This document shows positions 6,437 through 13,636 of a stretch of DNA of 14,362 nucleotides, piece after piece; the stretch's first letter is position 1, and each line of letters begins with the position of its first letter. The position numbers and the translations under genes were made by a program. The notes beneath the pieces were generated by a model. That model was not told the origin of the DNA, made no database searches, and saw only the letters and a program-made list of their open reading frames with translations. This DNA is from an uncultured Desulfobacterium sp. Its GTDB lineage: Bacteria; Desulfobacterota; Desulfobacteria; Desulfobacterales; Desulfobacteraceae. The stretch is from NCBI GenBank assembly GCA_937124525.1, contig CAKZLA010000260.1:1-14362 (forward strand), given 5' to 3'.

Positions 6437-8767
6437 ATGGATATCAATTGTGTCCCACAAGAGCATGAAGGCATTGACCGTCGGATGTTTCTTCCAATGA
6501 TTGATGTCGCCGATGCCACCGCTGCCGGTTTAACCATGACTGTGAAACGGGCCACGGCTGAGCCCATTAAAATGAAAGAGATGAAGAAGAGCGAGGACCT
6601 TTTTGCCTATATCAAAAGAATAAATGGGAAACACGATCAGACGCTTTATCAACAGGTGATTGGCGCCGCAAACGATTTTAAGGAAGGCGATCTGACCATC
6701 GGTGTAGGCGCCACGGATGAAGCTTCCCGAAAAATCGCACGAGAGCTTCTGGCCAACACGAAAATTAAGGATCTCTATGAACATCCATTGTCTGTGGACA
6801 ATTTGCAAAAGTTGATCTGGAAGACCACCGTCCAGGAGCAATACAAGAATGTCAAGGACTGTACCATGGGGGAGCTGAAAAAGTTCCTCTTGACCAAATC
6901 CGAATCGAAAATAAAAGGAATCATGAATGGCCTGACCAGCGACACCATCGGTTGCGTGCCAAAATTGATGACCAATGATGAGCTGATCGCATTGGGTCAA
7001 AAAATATTCAACCCCATGCCGGGCACCCAAATGGGGACAAAAGGCTATATGGGTGCCCGCATCCAGCCCAATTCACCAACGGACCATCCCGACGACGTTA
7101 TGTGGCAGACCTTTAACGCATTTTCCTATGCCACCGGCGACATAGTCATCGGAACCAACCCCGTGGACAGCCAGGTCGTCAGTGTCACTGCTGTTGAAGA
7201 AGCACTCAAAAATGTGGTGGATGCGTTCAAGCTAAACGATATCATCCCGTGGTGCGTGCTTTCCCACATTGATGTTCAGGCGGAAATCGCCCATCAATAC
7301 CCAGAATCAGTTGAAACGATCTTCCAGAGCCTTGCTGGAACCGATGCCTGCAATAAAACCTTTGATGTCACTGTTGATTCTATCTTAAAGTATGCAAAAG
7401 CCCAGAAAGGAAAACGATACGGGCTTTATTTTGAGACAGGTCAGGGATCTGAGTTTACCAATGGGGCTGAGAACGGTGTGGACATGATGGTGCTTGAGTC
7501 CCGGAAATACGGCTTCAGCAGGGCGGTGGAAATGGAGTTGGCAAGGGTGCAGCCCCAAGGTGCGTGGCTCCATATCAATGATGTGGCCGGATTCATCGGG
7601 CCGGAGGTGTTCCAGACCCGGGAGCAACTGGTGAGGTGCTGCCTGGAGGATATCGTCATGGGAAAACTCCATGGGTTGACCATTGGTCTTGATATCTGCT
7701 CCACGTTGCATATGTCGGTCACCCTGGATGACCTGGATTGGTGCCAGGACCAGATCATGCCGGCCAATCCTGCTTACCTGATTGCGCTTCCCACAAAGAA
7801 CGACCCCATGTTGAGCTATCTCTCAACGGCGTTCCAGGACCATGTCCGCATCAGGGAAAAATTTGGTTACAAGGTCAATGATGAGATGTGGAATTTTTAT
7901 AAACAGCTCGGGATCGTAGATGCGAACAACAAATATACAAAACATTTTGGAGACCCCCTCTGGGTCTATTACCAGTACCTCAAGGCCAAGGGAGACAAAC
8001 GTTCCAAAGATGCCATCTATGCGGAAGGTAAGAAAAAAATTAAGGAAGTTGAGGCCAGGGGCGTTGATATTGCGACCGGACACGGTGAGAATATCTGGGA
8101 TCTTAATCCTAAACTTAAAGCCAAGGTTAAATCCTTGTACGAGGACGCCAAAATTTCCCTCAGATCCGAGCTCACCCCGGCTTTTGTGGCGACCATTCCC
8201 AAAGCATTACCCGTAAACACCCTGTCCAGGAACCGTGATAACTATATCTTAAACCCCGAATCAGGCGAAAAGCTCAGCCCACAAACCATTGCGACGCTGG
8301 AGGATCTCAGAAATTCATGGGGAGCGAAGATCCCCAAGGGCCAGATTGTGATCTCCGACGGCTTAAACTCCAAGGCCATTATGGATGAAGGACATCTTGC
8401 TCCCTATCTGGATGAAATGAGAAAAATACTTTCAGAAGCAAACGTTTTGATGAGTGAAACAAACATCCTGGTCACCAGCGGAAGGGTCCGGGCTGGCTAC
8501 CGAATCGGAGAGGTGCTCTTTGAAAAGTCAGATCCCCATTCTTTTCAAGGGATACTTCACATCATCGGCGAACGGCCAGGGACCATGCATCACTCCTATT
8601 CAGTCTATATAACGGTGGCCAAGGGTAAAACATGGACTGAAAAGAGAATTGATCATGATATTACGAAACTTGTGTGCAATATTGCAGATACTGCCCTGGA
8701 ACCCAGAAAAGCAGCCCAGGAAACCATAACAATCATAAGGGAAATGATAGGCAAAAAATGGGCTTAA
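6437..8767 (+). CDS. eutBC: Ethanolamine ammonia-lyase, fused large and small subunits
   Basis: This adenosylcobalamin-dependent enzyme converts ethanolamine to acetaldehyde and ammonia. The 776-residue protein joins both subunits, which are separate (about 450 and 295 residues) in enteric bacteria. The large-subunit part (about 52-510) keeps the recalled active-site positions: Arg208/Gln210/Asn212 (MGARIQPN), Asn241 (IGTNP), Phe296 (IFQS), Glu333 (YFETGQGSE), Phe386 (GFIGPE) and Asp419 (IGLD). The small-subunit part (about 575-770) has VISDGLNSKAI, SGRVRAGYRIGE, IIGERPGT and CNIADTALEPRKAA, matching EutC. About 50 extra residues precede the EutB homology and a basic linker of about 65 residues joins the halves. 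The ATG at 6437 is chosen for AAGAAGGAAG upstream. No EutA reactivase, shell proteins or acetaldehyde dehydrogenase are in the window. The last codons and the stop lie inside a dispersed repeat. Confidence 0.92.
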   Translation: MDINCVPQEHEGIDRRMFLPMIDVADATAAGLTMTVKRATAEPIKMKEMKKSEDLFAYIKRINGKHDQTLYQQVIGAANDFKEGDLTIGVGATDEASRKIARELLANTKIKDLYEHPLSVDNLQKLIWKTTVQEQYKNVKDCTMGELKKFLLTKSESKIKGIMNGLTSDTIGCVPKLMTNDELIALGQKIFNPMPGTQMGTKGYMGARIQPNSPTDHPDDVMWQTFNAFSYATGDIVIGTNPVDSQVVSVTAVEEALKNVVDAFKLNDIIPWCVLSHIDVQAEIAHQYPESVETIFQSLAGTDACNKTFDVTVDSILKYAKAQKGKRYGLYFETGQGSEFTNGAENGVDMMVLESRKYGFSRAVEMELARVQPQGAWLHINDVAGFIGPEVFQTREQLVRCCLEDIVMGKLHGLTIGLDICSTLHMSVTLDDLDWCQDQIMPANPAYLIALPTKNDPMLSYLSTAFQDHVRIREKFGYKVNDEMWNFYKQLGIVDANNKYTKHFGDPLWVYYQYLKAKGDKRSKDAIYAEGKKKIKEVEARGVDIATGHGENIWDLNPKLKAKVKSLYEDAKISLRSELTPAFVATIPKALPVNTLSRNRDNYILNPESGEKLSPQTIATLEDLRNSWGAKIPKGQIVISDGLNSKAIMDEGHLAPYLDEMRKILSEANVLMSETNILVTSGRVRAGYRIGEVLFEKSDPHSFQGILHIIGERPGTMHHSYSVYITVAKGKTWTEKRIDHDITKLVCNIADTALEPRKAAQETITIIREMIGKKWA

Positions 8768-8841
8768 TCACAATATCTGCCACCCTGGGGTGGGGTCAGG
8801 CTTGTGTTATTGGCATACAGGCCCAGCTTATGCCCACCCCC
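8760..8841. repeat. Palindromic MITE-like repeat, copy C, overlapping the eutBC stop
   Basis: This copy lies in opposite orientation to the right arm of copy A. Bases 8792-8813 are an exact 22-base reverse complement of 3290-3311. The left end (ATCACAATATCTGCCACCCTGGG region) resembles copy A's left arm at 3182-3204 with about 18 of 23 matches. The right end ATGCCCACCCCC matches the other terminus. The copy is internally deleted and covers the last two codons of eutBC, including TAA at 8765-8767. Confidence 0.65.
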
Positions 8842-8848
8842 TTTTTTT
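8787..8848 (+). terminator. Rho-independent terminator of eutBC formed by repeat copy C
   Basis: GGGGTGGG (8787-8794) pairs perfectly with CCCACCCC (8833-8840). An inner GGCATA / TATGCC stem (8812-8817 and 8829-8834) competes or partly stacks. Seven T's follow directly at 8842-8848. It lies 20 bases after the eutBC stop codon, in the right orientation. Confidence 0.7.
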
Positions 8849-8902
8849 GTTTTGTAAATAATAGAGAGAACTTCTGAGAACACCATATTAAATTTCATGT
8901 TT

Positions 8903-8930
8903 TTGGAAGAGAAGTATGGGCTCTTCCCAA
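8903..8930. other. Hairpin upstream of the acetyltransferase gene
   Basis: GGAAGAG and CTCTTCC form a perfect 7-bp stem with a 9-base loop, flanked by short T and A runs on either side (TTTT and AAAA). It lies between the eutBC terminator and the acetyltransferase promoter. Its role is unknown; it could be a bidirectional terminator or an operator. Confidence 0.4.
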
Positions 8931-8933
8931 AAT

Positions 8934-8961
8934 TTGCAGGATGCATTTATGATATTATGAT
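8934..8961 (+). promoter_or_regulatory. Possible sigma-70 type promoter of the acetyltransferase gene
   Basis: TTGCAG and TATGAT are separated by 16 bases. The -10 hexamer matches the consensus at five of six positions, the -35 at three. The start would be near 8968, leaving a leader of about 128 bases. Confidence 0.4.
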
Positions 8962-9095
8962 ATGTGTTTAAGAGGTTTTGTGCCGGAATATGGATGAAGA
9001 TCCCCCGGAAACCGTTTAGGGCAAAAGGGCAGATGCCGCCCACTCGAAATCGAATCAAAAGAAATGATAAACAATTTTTGGAAACGGATGGTGAA

Positions 9096-9596
9096 ATGAG
9101 TCTGATAGTTACAAAAAATCAACAATTTAATCTTAAATTTGCACAGCCTGAAGACGCCGGTTTGGTGGTTGATTACATGAGAAAACTGGGCACATATCAA
9201 AAAATGAGGGATAAAATCATTGCAGAAAAAGAAGAAATGGAAAAGATTCTGTTTGAAAAAAGAGGAGAAGCTGTTTTTGGAGAATATGGTGGAGAAACAG
9301 TTGCATTTGCCTATTTTTATAATAACTCATCTGCCTTTATCGGTCAGCGGGGGATGTTCATAGATGGTTTTTACGTTGATGAAGAGGTACGACACAAGGG
9401 GCTTGGGAAAATAATCATGGCCTTTCTTTCAAAGCTTGCCATCCGTCGAGGATGTAAACGTCTGGAATGGGGGTGCCTGGATTGGAATGAAACATCCATA
9501 AAATTTTACAAAAATATGGGTGCCTACAGCGTTGATAATATGCGGATATATCGTTTTGCTCCAGATACGCTTAAAACTGTGGCAGCTCAGTTTTAG
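9096..9596 (+). CDS. GNAT-family N-acetyltransferase (diamine acetyltransferase-like)
   Basis: This 166-residue cytoplasmic enzyme should transfer acetyl from acetyl-CoA to an amine. The fold begins LKFAQPEDAGLVVDYMRKL. The central strand and CoA-binding loop are FIDGFYVDEEVRHKGLGKII, with the R-x-K-G-x-G pyrophosphate signature. The C-terminal block RLEWGCLDWNETSIKFYKNMGA is typical of the spermidine/spermine and thialysine acetyltransferase branch. The substrate is therefore probably a polyamine or similar small amine, which is inference. The frame is open upstream to a GTG at 8964, but the ATG at 9096 puts the domain at the usual distance from the start. The ribosome binding site is weak (GGATGGTGAA). 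Confidence 0.85.
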   Translation: MSLIVTKNQQFNLKFAQPEDAGLVVDYMRKLGTYQKMRDKIIAEKEEMEKILFEKRGEAVFGEYGGETVAFAYFYNNSSAFIGQRGMFIDGFYVDEEVRHKGLGKIIMAFLSKLAIRRGCKRLEWGCLDWNETSIKFYKNMGAYSVDNMRIYRFAPDTLKTVAAQF

Positions 9597-9617
9597 CCCT
9601 GATAAAGGGCATCTTTT
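9596..9617 (+). terminator. Short terminator after the acetyltransferase gene
   Basis: GCCCT-GATAA-AGGGC forms a 5-bp stem that begins at the last base of the stop codon and is followed by ATCTTTT. It is correctly placed but short, so moderate strength at best. Confidence 0.45.
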
Positions 9618-9715
9618 AAAAATACTTTACACTTTCTTTGATCATTTCACATTTGCAGGGGCTTTTCCCAAAAAACTGTAAACTACTTTTGAGGTCATAT
9701 GAAGGAGGCCGAACG

Positions 9716-9766
9716 GTGAAGAATTACCCCCAGAAAAAAAGGAGACGACCATGGGAGACAAAATAA
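9716..9766 (+). CDS. Possible 16-residue basic leader ORF
   Basis: A GTG at 9716 stands seven bases after a perfect AAGGAGG (9702-9708), better than the site used by the next gene. It encodes 16 residues, VKNYPQKKRRRPWETK, and stops at 9766, overlapping the start of the following gene by 16 bases in another frame. A second tiny frame starts with the ATG at 9699. The product has no recognisable function. It may be a translational-coupling leader or chance. Confidence 0.25.
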   Translation: MKNYPQKKRRRPWETK

Positions 9767-10656
9767 AAGCAATGATAAAAGCAAATTTTGCCGCGGATTC
9801 ACTGGCATTGGGTGTTCACTGGATTTATGATACCGACCAAATCAAAAATTCCCATGGAGAGGTGACCCAACTGTTGCCACCGGCACCGGGGTCCTATCAC
9901 CCCACAAAAAACCGGGGCGATTTTACCCACTACGGGGAGCAGACCCGGGTTCTGCTGGAATCCGTTACCGCATCCGGTGGATTCAATCTCAATGATTTTT
10001 TCATAAGATGGCAGAACCTTTTTGAGTCCTATGGGGGCTACCATGACATGGCCACCAAAACCACCCTGAAAAATATCCAAAAGGGAAAAGGCCCGGAAAA
10101 ATGCGGCTCTCTTTCTGAAGATATGTCAGCCGCCTCCCGCATTGCCCCCCTTTTTCTGTTTCATGCCCATGATCCTGAAACGCTCCTGGAAGCCGCCCGA
10201 ACCCAGACAGAAATGACGCACAGGGGAAGTACCGCTGTTGAAGCAGCACAATTCTTTGCCCGGTTGGCATTGGCATGCATTAATGGTGAGACACCGACCA
10301 GCGCGGCTGTTAAGATCGCAGACAAACACTTTGACTACACCCCCATCCATATGTGGGTCCAGGAGAGCATTGCTGCAAAGGATCAAGACTCGGTGGAGGT
10401 CATTGCTCGTTTCGGGCAGGCGTGCAGCACATCAGAGGTTTTTCCAGGTATTATTCAACTGATTTCAAAATATGAAGACAATCTTTCAGGGGCATTGGTA
10501 CAGGCGATCATGGCCGGTGGTGAAAATGCGGCCCGGGCAAGAATTACCGCCATGATTCTGGCAGCCTATCAAGGTCTGGACAACGAAACCCAACAATGGT
10601 TCCAGGGACTTCAAAAGAAAGAAACGATTGACAAGCTGCTGGATACTGCCCAATAG
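9751..10656 (+). CDS. ADP-ribosylglycohydrolase-fold protein (J1-crystallin-like)
   Basis: This 301-residue all-helical cytoplasmic protein belongs to the family of DraG, ARH and J1-crystallin. Residues 12-24 (NFAADSLALGVHW) correspond to the family's first metal-site helix, YGEQT (61-65) to the usual DDT block, THRGSTAVEAAQFFARLALA (156-175) to the central H-x-x-xxA helix, and GGENAARARITAMILAAYQG (256-275) to the GGDTDTxAA block. Enzymes of the family bind two Mg ions through the acidic residues of DDT and DTD. Here those blocks read EQT and GGENAAR, as in crystallin-like members, so hydrolysis of ADP-ribose links is doubtful. The ATG has AAGGAG six bases upstream. No target of ADP-ribosylation or ADP-ribosyltransferase gene is nearby. 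Confidence 0.85.
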   Translation: MGDKIKAMIKANFAADSLALGVHWIYDTDQIKNSHGEVTQLLPPAPGSYHPTKNRGDFTHYGEQTRVLLESVTASGGFNLNDFFIRWQNLFESYGGYHDMATKTTLKNIQKGKGPEKCGSLSEDMSAASRIAPLFLFHAHDPETLLEAARTQTEMTHRGSTAVEAAQFFARLALACINGETPTSAAVKIADKHFDYTPIHMWVQESIAAKDQDSVEVIARFGQACSTSEVFPGIIQLISKYEDNLSGALVQAIMAGGENAARARITAMILAAYQGLDNETQQWFQGLQKKETIDKLLDTAQ

Positions 10657-10707
10657 CCCCACAAACCAGATATCTTTAAATAAATTTTAACCCCAAAGGT
10701 AGCATTC

Positions 10708-11478
10708 TTGAAAATGTTAAAAAGCAGAATTTATGTTATTATTCTCATCATCCTTATTTTAAGTCTTAATGCCTGCGGAAAGTCCAACAAAGAATTTGAA
10801 AATTTTTCAGAAGTTAAACAATTATTGTTTGAAAAGGTTTATTATGACAACAGGAAAACCTTTTACTGCAAATGCAGTTTTTCAACAAAGAAAAAAGTAC
10901 GATGTAAAACAGGAAAGGGAAAAAGAGCAAAATCTGTTGAATGGGAGCACGTTGTACCAGCGTCAAGGTTTGGCAATACCTTTAAACAATGGGAAAGCAA
11001 AAAAAGCTGGGAGTGCATTCTCCCTGGATTTATTCAAACAATAACCGGTTTAAAATGCCGAAAAACCAGTGGCAGACAAAATTTAAGAAATAAGTCAAAA
11101 GAATACAGACTCATGGAATCTGATATGTATAACTTGGTTCCTGCTGTGGGGCTTATTAATCAAAAAAGATCCAATCTCAATTACGGATTAATCCCGGGAG
11201 AAAAAAGAGCTTTTGGCTCGTGTGACTTTGAAGTATCTGGCAAGATTGCCGAGCCTGCACCAGACATTCGTGGAAATATTGCCAGGACATATTTTTATAT
11301 GGAGAAAGCCTACCCTGACAGGGTTAAACTTGAATCCAAAGAGATCAAAATGTTCAAAAAATGGGATAAATCCGACCCTGTTGATAAATGGGAATGTGAA
11401 AGATGCGGGAGGATTGAGAAATTGCAGGGAAATGAGAATTCAATTGTAAAGGAAGCATGCAAGAAATATCAGCGTTGA
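10708..11478 (+). CDS. Endonuclease I family lipoprotein (EndA/NucM-like)
   Basis: This 256-residue exported nuclease should degrade DNA, and possibly RNA, at or outside the membrane. A hydrophobic stretch (9-20) ends in the lipobox LNAC, with the lipidated Cys23. The Endonuclease_1 core follows: VEWEHVVPASRFG (77-89) with the catalytic Glu80/His81 pair, and SDMYNLVPAVGLINQKRSN (138-156) with Asn142 as likely metal ligand and Arg154. Several cysteines (54, 56, 66, 103, 117) fit the disulfide-rich periplasmic nucleases of this family. The C-terminus adds an ECERCG segment. The start may be the TTG at 10708 (AGG eight bases upstream) or the ATG at 10714; the signal peptide works with either. 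It lies 51 bases after the previous gene and may be co-transcribed with it. Confidence 0.88.
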   Translation: MKMLKSRIYVIILIILILSLNACGKSNKEFENFSEVKQLLFEKVYYDNRKTFYCKCSFSTKKKVRCKTGKGKRAKSVEWEHVVPASRFGNTFKQWESKKSWECILPGFIQTITGLKCRKTSGRQNLRNKSKEYRLMESDMYNLVPAVGLINQKRSNLNYGLIPGEKRAFGSCDFEVSGKIAEPAPDIRGNIARTYFYMEKAYPDRVKLESKEIKMFKKWDKSDPVDKWECERCGRIEKLQGNENSIVKEACKKYQR

Positions 11479-11558
11479 TTCACCGGGTCATTTTTACGGT
11501 CTGACTGGACCGGCATCAACGGGGCTTCCTGATGAAATAAGCACGGAGTCTCCGCAAA

Positions 11559-12407
11559 CTATCCCCGGCTATATACAACCAATCCTGCAGTACAGCCAAC
11601 AATACCTGTGATTTCCAGACCGCTTAAGTTTTCTCCCAGCATCAGCCAGGCAAACAGTGCCGTGATGACCGGAACAAATGACATGAATAATGAAACCGTA
11701 ATCGTCCCCAGATGACGTATGGCATAGGCAACACAGGGAAGCGCCACAAGATTGACCACAATTCCCTGGTAGGTTGCCTGTAAAAATATCTCAGATATTG
11801 GAACCTGAAAACCCGTTGAAGGGAAAAAAAACCAAAAAGGCAAAAATAACACAAAATTTACCGTCGGAACGACCACCAGAACATCCCTCCAGGTAAATTT
11901 CCATAACCGCACACCCAGCATGTGAAAGGTATAAATCATAGCGGCACTGAGCAGCAAAAAGACACCGAATAACTGGTCAAAGGATAAAAGGTTCCCCCCT
12001 ATCATGACAAGATTGGCCATAAAAATAAGTAAAATAGCACCATATCGCACAAGGGAAACCCGTTGCTTAAAATACAACCAGGCGGCAATGGCGCCAAATA
12101 CAGGCAACATGCCATTTACCAACACCCCGGCATGGGCCGCTCGGATTTCCATAAGACCATAGAACGACACCATGGTATACGGAAAACCGACCCCCAGACC
12201 CACGATCAAATACTGATGGAGAGACGATTTTTTCCAAGGATATTTAAGGATCAAGGGAAAAATGATGATAAAAGCAGTGCCATACCGAAGCAGGGTGATA
12301 TCTGCCGGGGTAAGCAAGCTGTGCACCCCATGTCGGGAAATTGTTATCCAGCCTGACCAGATAAGAACCACAAATGCCGCAGCGAGACAGGGTTTCCAGT
12401 TTTCCAA
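11559..12407 (-). CDS. EamA/DMT-family transporter (10 TM permease)
   Basis: This 282-residue inner-membrane protein is built of two EamA repeats of about five helices each, the standard length for the drug/metabolite transporter superfamily. Repeat 1 contains LIWSGWITISRHGV and ADITLLRYGTAFIIIFPLIL. Repeat 2 contains MLGVRLW and ends with SLFMSFVPVITALFAWLMLG, then ENLSGLEITGIVGCTAGLVV, the hallmark final block. Members export amino acids or other small metabolites; the substrate cannot be named. The start is uncertain: the TTG at 12407 has GGAGG four bases upstream, while another TTG at 12422 has none. It is convergent with the endonuclease gene and has its own promoter. Confidence 0.88.
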   Translation of the reverse strand: MENWKPCLAAAFVVLIWSGWITISRHGVHSLLTPADITLLRYGTAFIIIFPLILKYPWKKSSLHQYLIVGLGVGFPYTMVSFYGLMEIRAAHAGVLVNGMLPVFGAIAAWLYFKQRVSLVRYGAILLIFMANLVMIGGNLLSFDQLFGVFLLLSAAMIYTFHMLGVRLWKFTWRDVLVVVPTVNFVLFLPFWFFFPSTGFQVPISEIFLQATYQGIVVNLVALPCVAYAIRHLGTITVSLFMSFVPVITALFAWLMLGENLSGLEITGIVGCTAGLVVYSRG

Positions 12408-12458
12408 AAAGCCTCCATTCAATCTTTACTTGAAAATGAACAAAACCGTAAATTTTCT

Positions 12459-12487
12459 TTTTTACTACTGAAAACAGGTAAGGTCAA
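12459..12487 (-). promoter_or_regulatory. Sigma-70 type promoter of the EamA transporter
   Basis: On the minus strand TTGACC (12487-12482) and TAAAAA (12464-12459) are separated by 17 bases. Transcription would start near 12452, about 45 bases before the proposed TTG start. The -35 matches at five of six positions and the -10 at four. Confidence 0.5.
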
Positions 12488-12598
12488 ATCATTTGAGGTC
12501 TTTAATTCTGGGGTCATCGGATTGGATTTTCTTTTGGTTTAAAAGGGGAAATGCATCCAGGAGGGAAACAGCGGGTGCTTTGCGGTCCCCCCTGATTG

Positions 12599-12691
12599 TT
12601 AAATAAGGACATTCTGAAGTTGCCTGATATTACCGGGCCGGTGGTAATCCGCCATGGCAGAGATCACAGCGTCTGTGACCAGGGGCAGCGC
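12599..12691 (-). pseudogene. Scrap of a sigma-54 activator AAA+ domain
   Basis: The translation ALPLVTDAVISAMADYHRPG, continuing NIRQLQNVLI, resembles the sensor-II end of NtrC-type activators (YxWPGNVRELxNVL), with Arg in place of the usual Trp. It stops soon after and nothing more of the domain is present. It is fused in frame to the transposase remnant upstream. It is not a copy of the intact regulator at 1690, whose matching block reads YEWPGNVRELSNMI. Confidence 0.5.
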
Positions 12692-12983
12692 CTCATTTTG
12701 GGGATAGGCATCCAAAAAGAGTTCTCTAAACGTCCAAACGTGATCAGTAATTCCGGCTGCCATACCTGGAGTTTTTTGATTCCATTTTTTTTTAAAAACG
12801 TTCTTCAGAATCACAGGTCCTTTCCCGGAGACTCATATGTGCACGGGCAAAGTTATAAGGATGAGGTCCTTTAACAGGCTCTTTCGGACGTCCCTTTTGT
12901 CCGGTTTTTGGGAAGATTTTTATTTCATGGTAGTATTCAAGCAGAGCATTGAAGTAGCAGCTAAACCCGTCGCTAAAGAAGCA
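12692..12983 (-). pseudogene. Remnant of a DDE-type transposase
   Basis: Three pieces in successive frames read like the C-terminal part of one transposase: FFSDGFSCYFNALLEYY then KTGQKGRPKEPV, YNFARAHMSLRE (the usual YNFxRPHxSL), and KTPGMAAGITDHVWTFREL. The segment normally between GRPKEPV and YNF, which carries the last catalytic acid, appears deleted, and at least one frameshift follows. The family is probably one of the IS1-like or unclassified DDE groups; I cannot name it. It abuts the aminotransferase remnant at about 12984. Confidence 0.55.
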
Positions 12984-12984
12984 G

Positions 12985-13287
12985 GTGGTCTCCGTTCACA
13001 GAGCCGTGAAGCAATATTTTCCCGCGGGCACCCGGTCCATCCTACCCCCCGGGGGGGATTTATTCTGTGGGTCAGACTTCCCGGGTCGTCGGACAGCCTT
13101 GGTCTCTATCAGGATAGCTATTGCCAAGGATATAGCCATTTTACCCGGGTTTTTATGTTCTTACTCCCAACAGTATAAAAAGTATATTCGGATCAATTGC
13201 GGATTTCCCTTTGACAGCAATATCCGGGATGCCATTGCACGGCTCGGGCGGATTGCGGGTCGCCAGCGGATACGGTCAGGCCAATGA
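12985..13287 (+). pseudogene. C-terminal remnant of a MocR/PdxR-type aminotransferase
   Basis: The pieces RAVKQYFPAGTRSILPPGG, then GFILWVRLPGSSDSLGLYQ, then AIAKDIAILPGFLCS and YIRINCGFPFDSNIRDAIARL match, in order, the end of the PLP-dependent aminotransferase domain of MocR/GntR-type regulators. The first and last lie in one frame and the middle in another, so there are two compensating frameshifts. One falls in a C6-G7 run (13045-13057) and the other near 13112. The N-terminal DNA-binding domain and most of the aminotransferase domain are missing. The gene is dead unless the frameshifts are sequencing errors, and it would still be truncated. Confidence 0.65.
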
Positions 13288-13636
13288 ACGGAGGGACGGC
13301 CGCCGTTTAAAACCCAAGGATCTCGCTGATATCCAGGATACTGAACCGCTCGGACCCTGTTTTTTGTCCTTTGTGATCCGGGCAGGGCTGGTGGGGATTG
13401 CTGACCAGCTGAAAGGTGCTTCACTGGGTGGTTGTTGGCGTGATGAGCAGCCAGGCACCCAGATTGATATGCTGCGACCAGTTCAGTTCGGTCCCCCGGG
13501 GCATGAAGTCTTACTCGGCTTCGGTATCGCCTGTCCGGGTAAAAAGTTTCCATGCAGCAACATCCAGAACGTTTTTATCCGGTTGGGGCTTTGATGAAAA
13601 ATCGGTCTTGGGGATAAAAAAACAGCCCTGAAAAAA
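13288..13636. other. Gene-poor stretch between two gene remnants
   Basis: About 350 bases lie between the aminotransferase remnant and the IS91-like remnant. Short open frames exist on both strands but none gives a recognisable family. A minus-strand piece reading VLDVAAWKLFTRTGDTEAE looks protein-like before it meets a stop. Probably further decayed coding sequence. Confidence 0.4.

Noticed and set aside
8964..9095. Longer acetyltransferase starting at a GTG at 8964
   Set aside because: The extra 44 residues are basic and unlike the GNAT fold, and the start would lie at the predicted transcription start.
11499..11514. Hairpin CGGTC / GACCG between the endonuclease and transporter genes as a shared terminator
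   Set aside because: The stem is only 5 bp and no T-run follows it on either strand.
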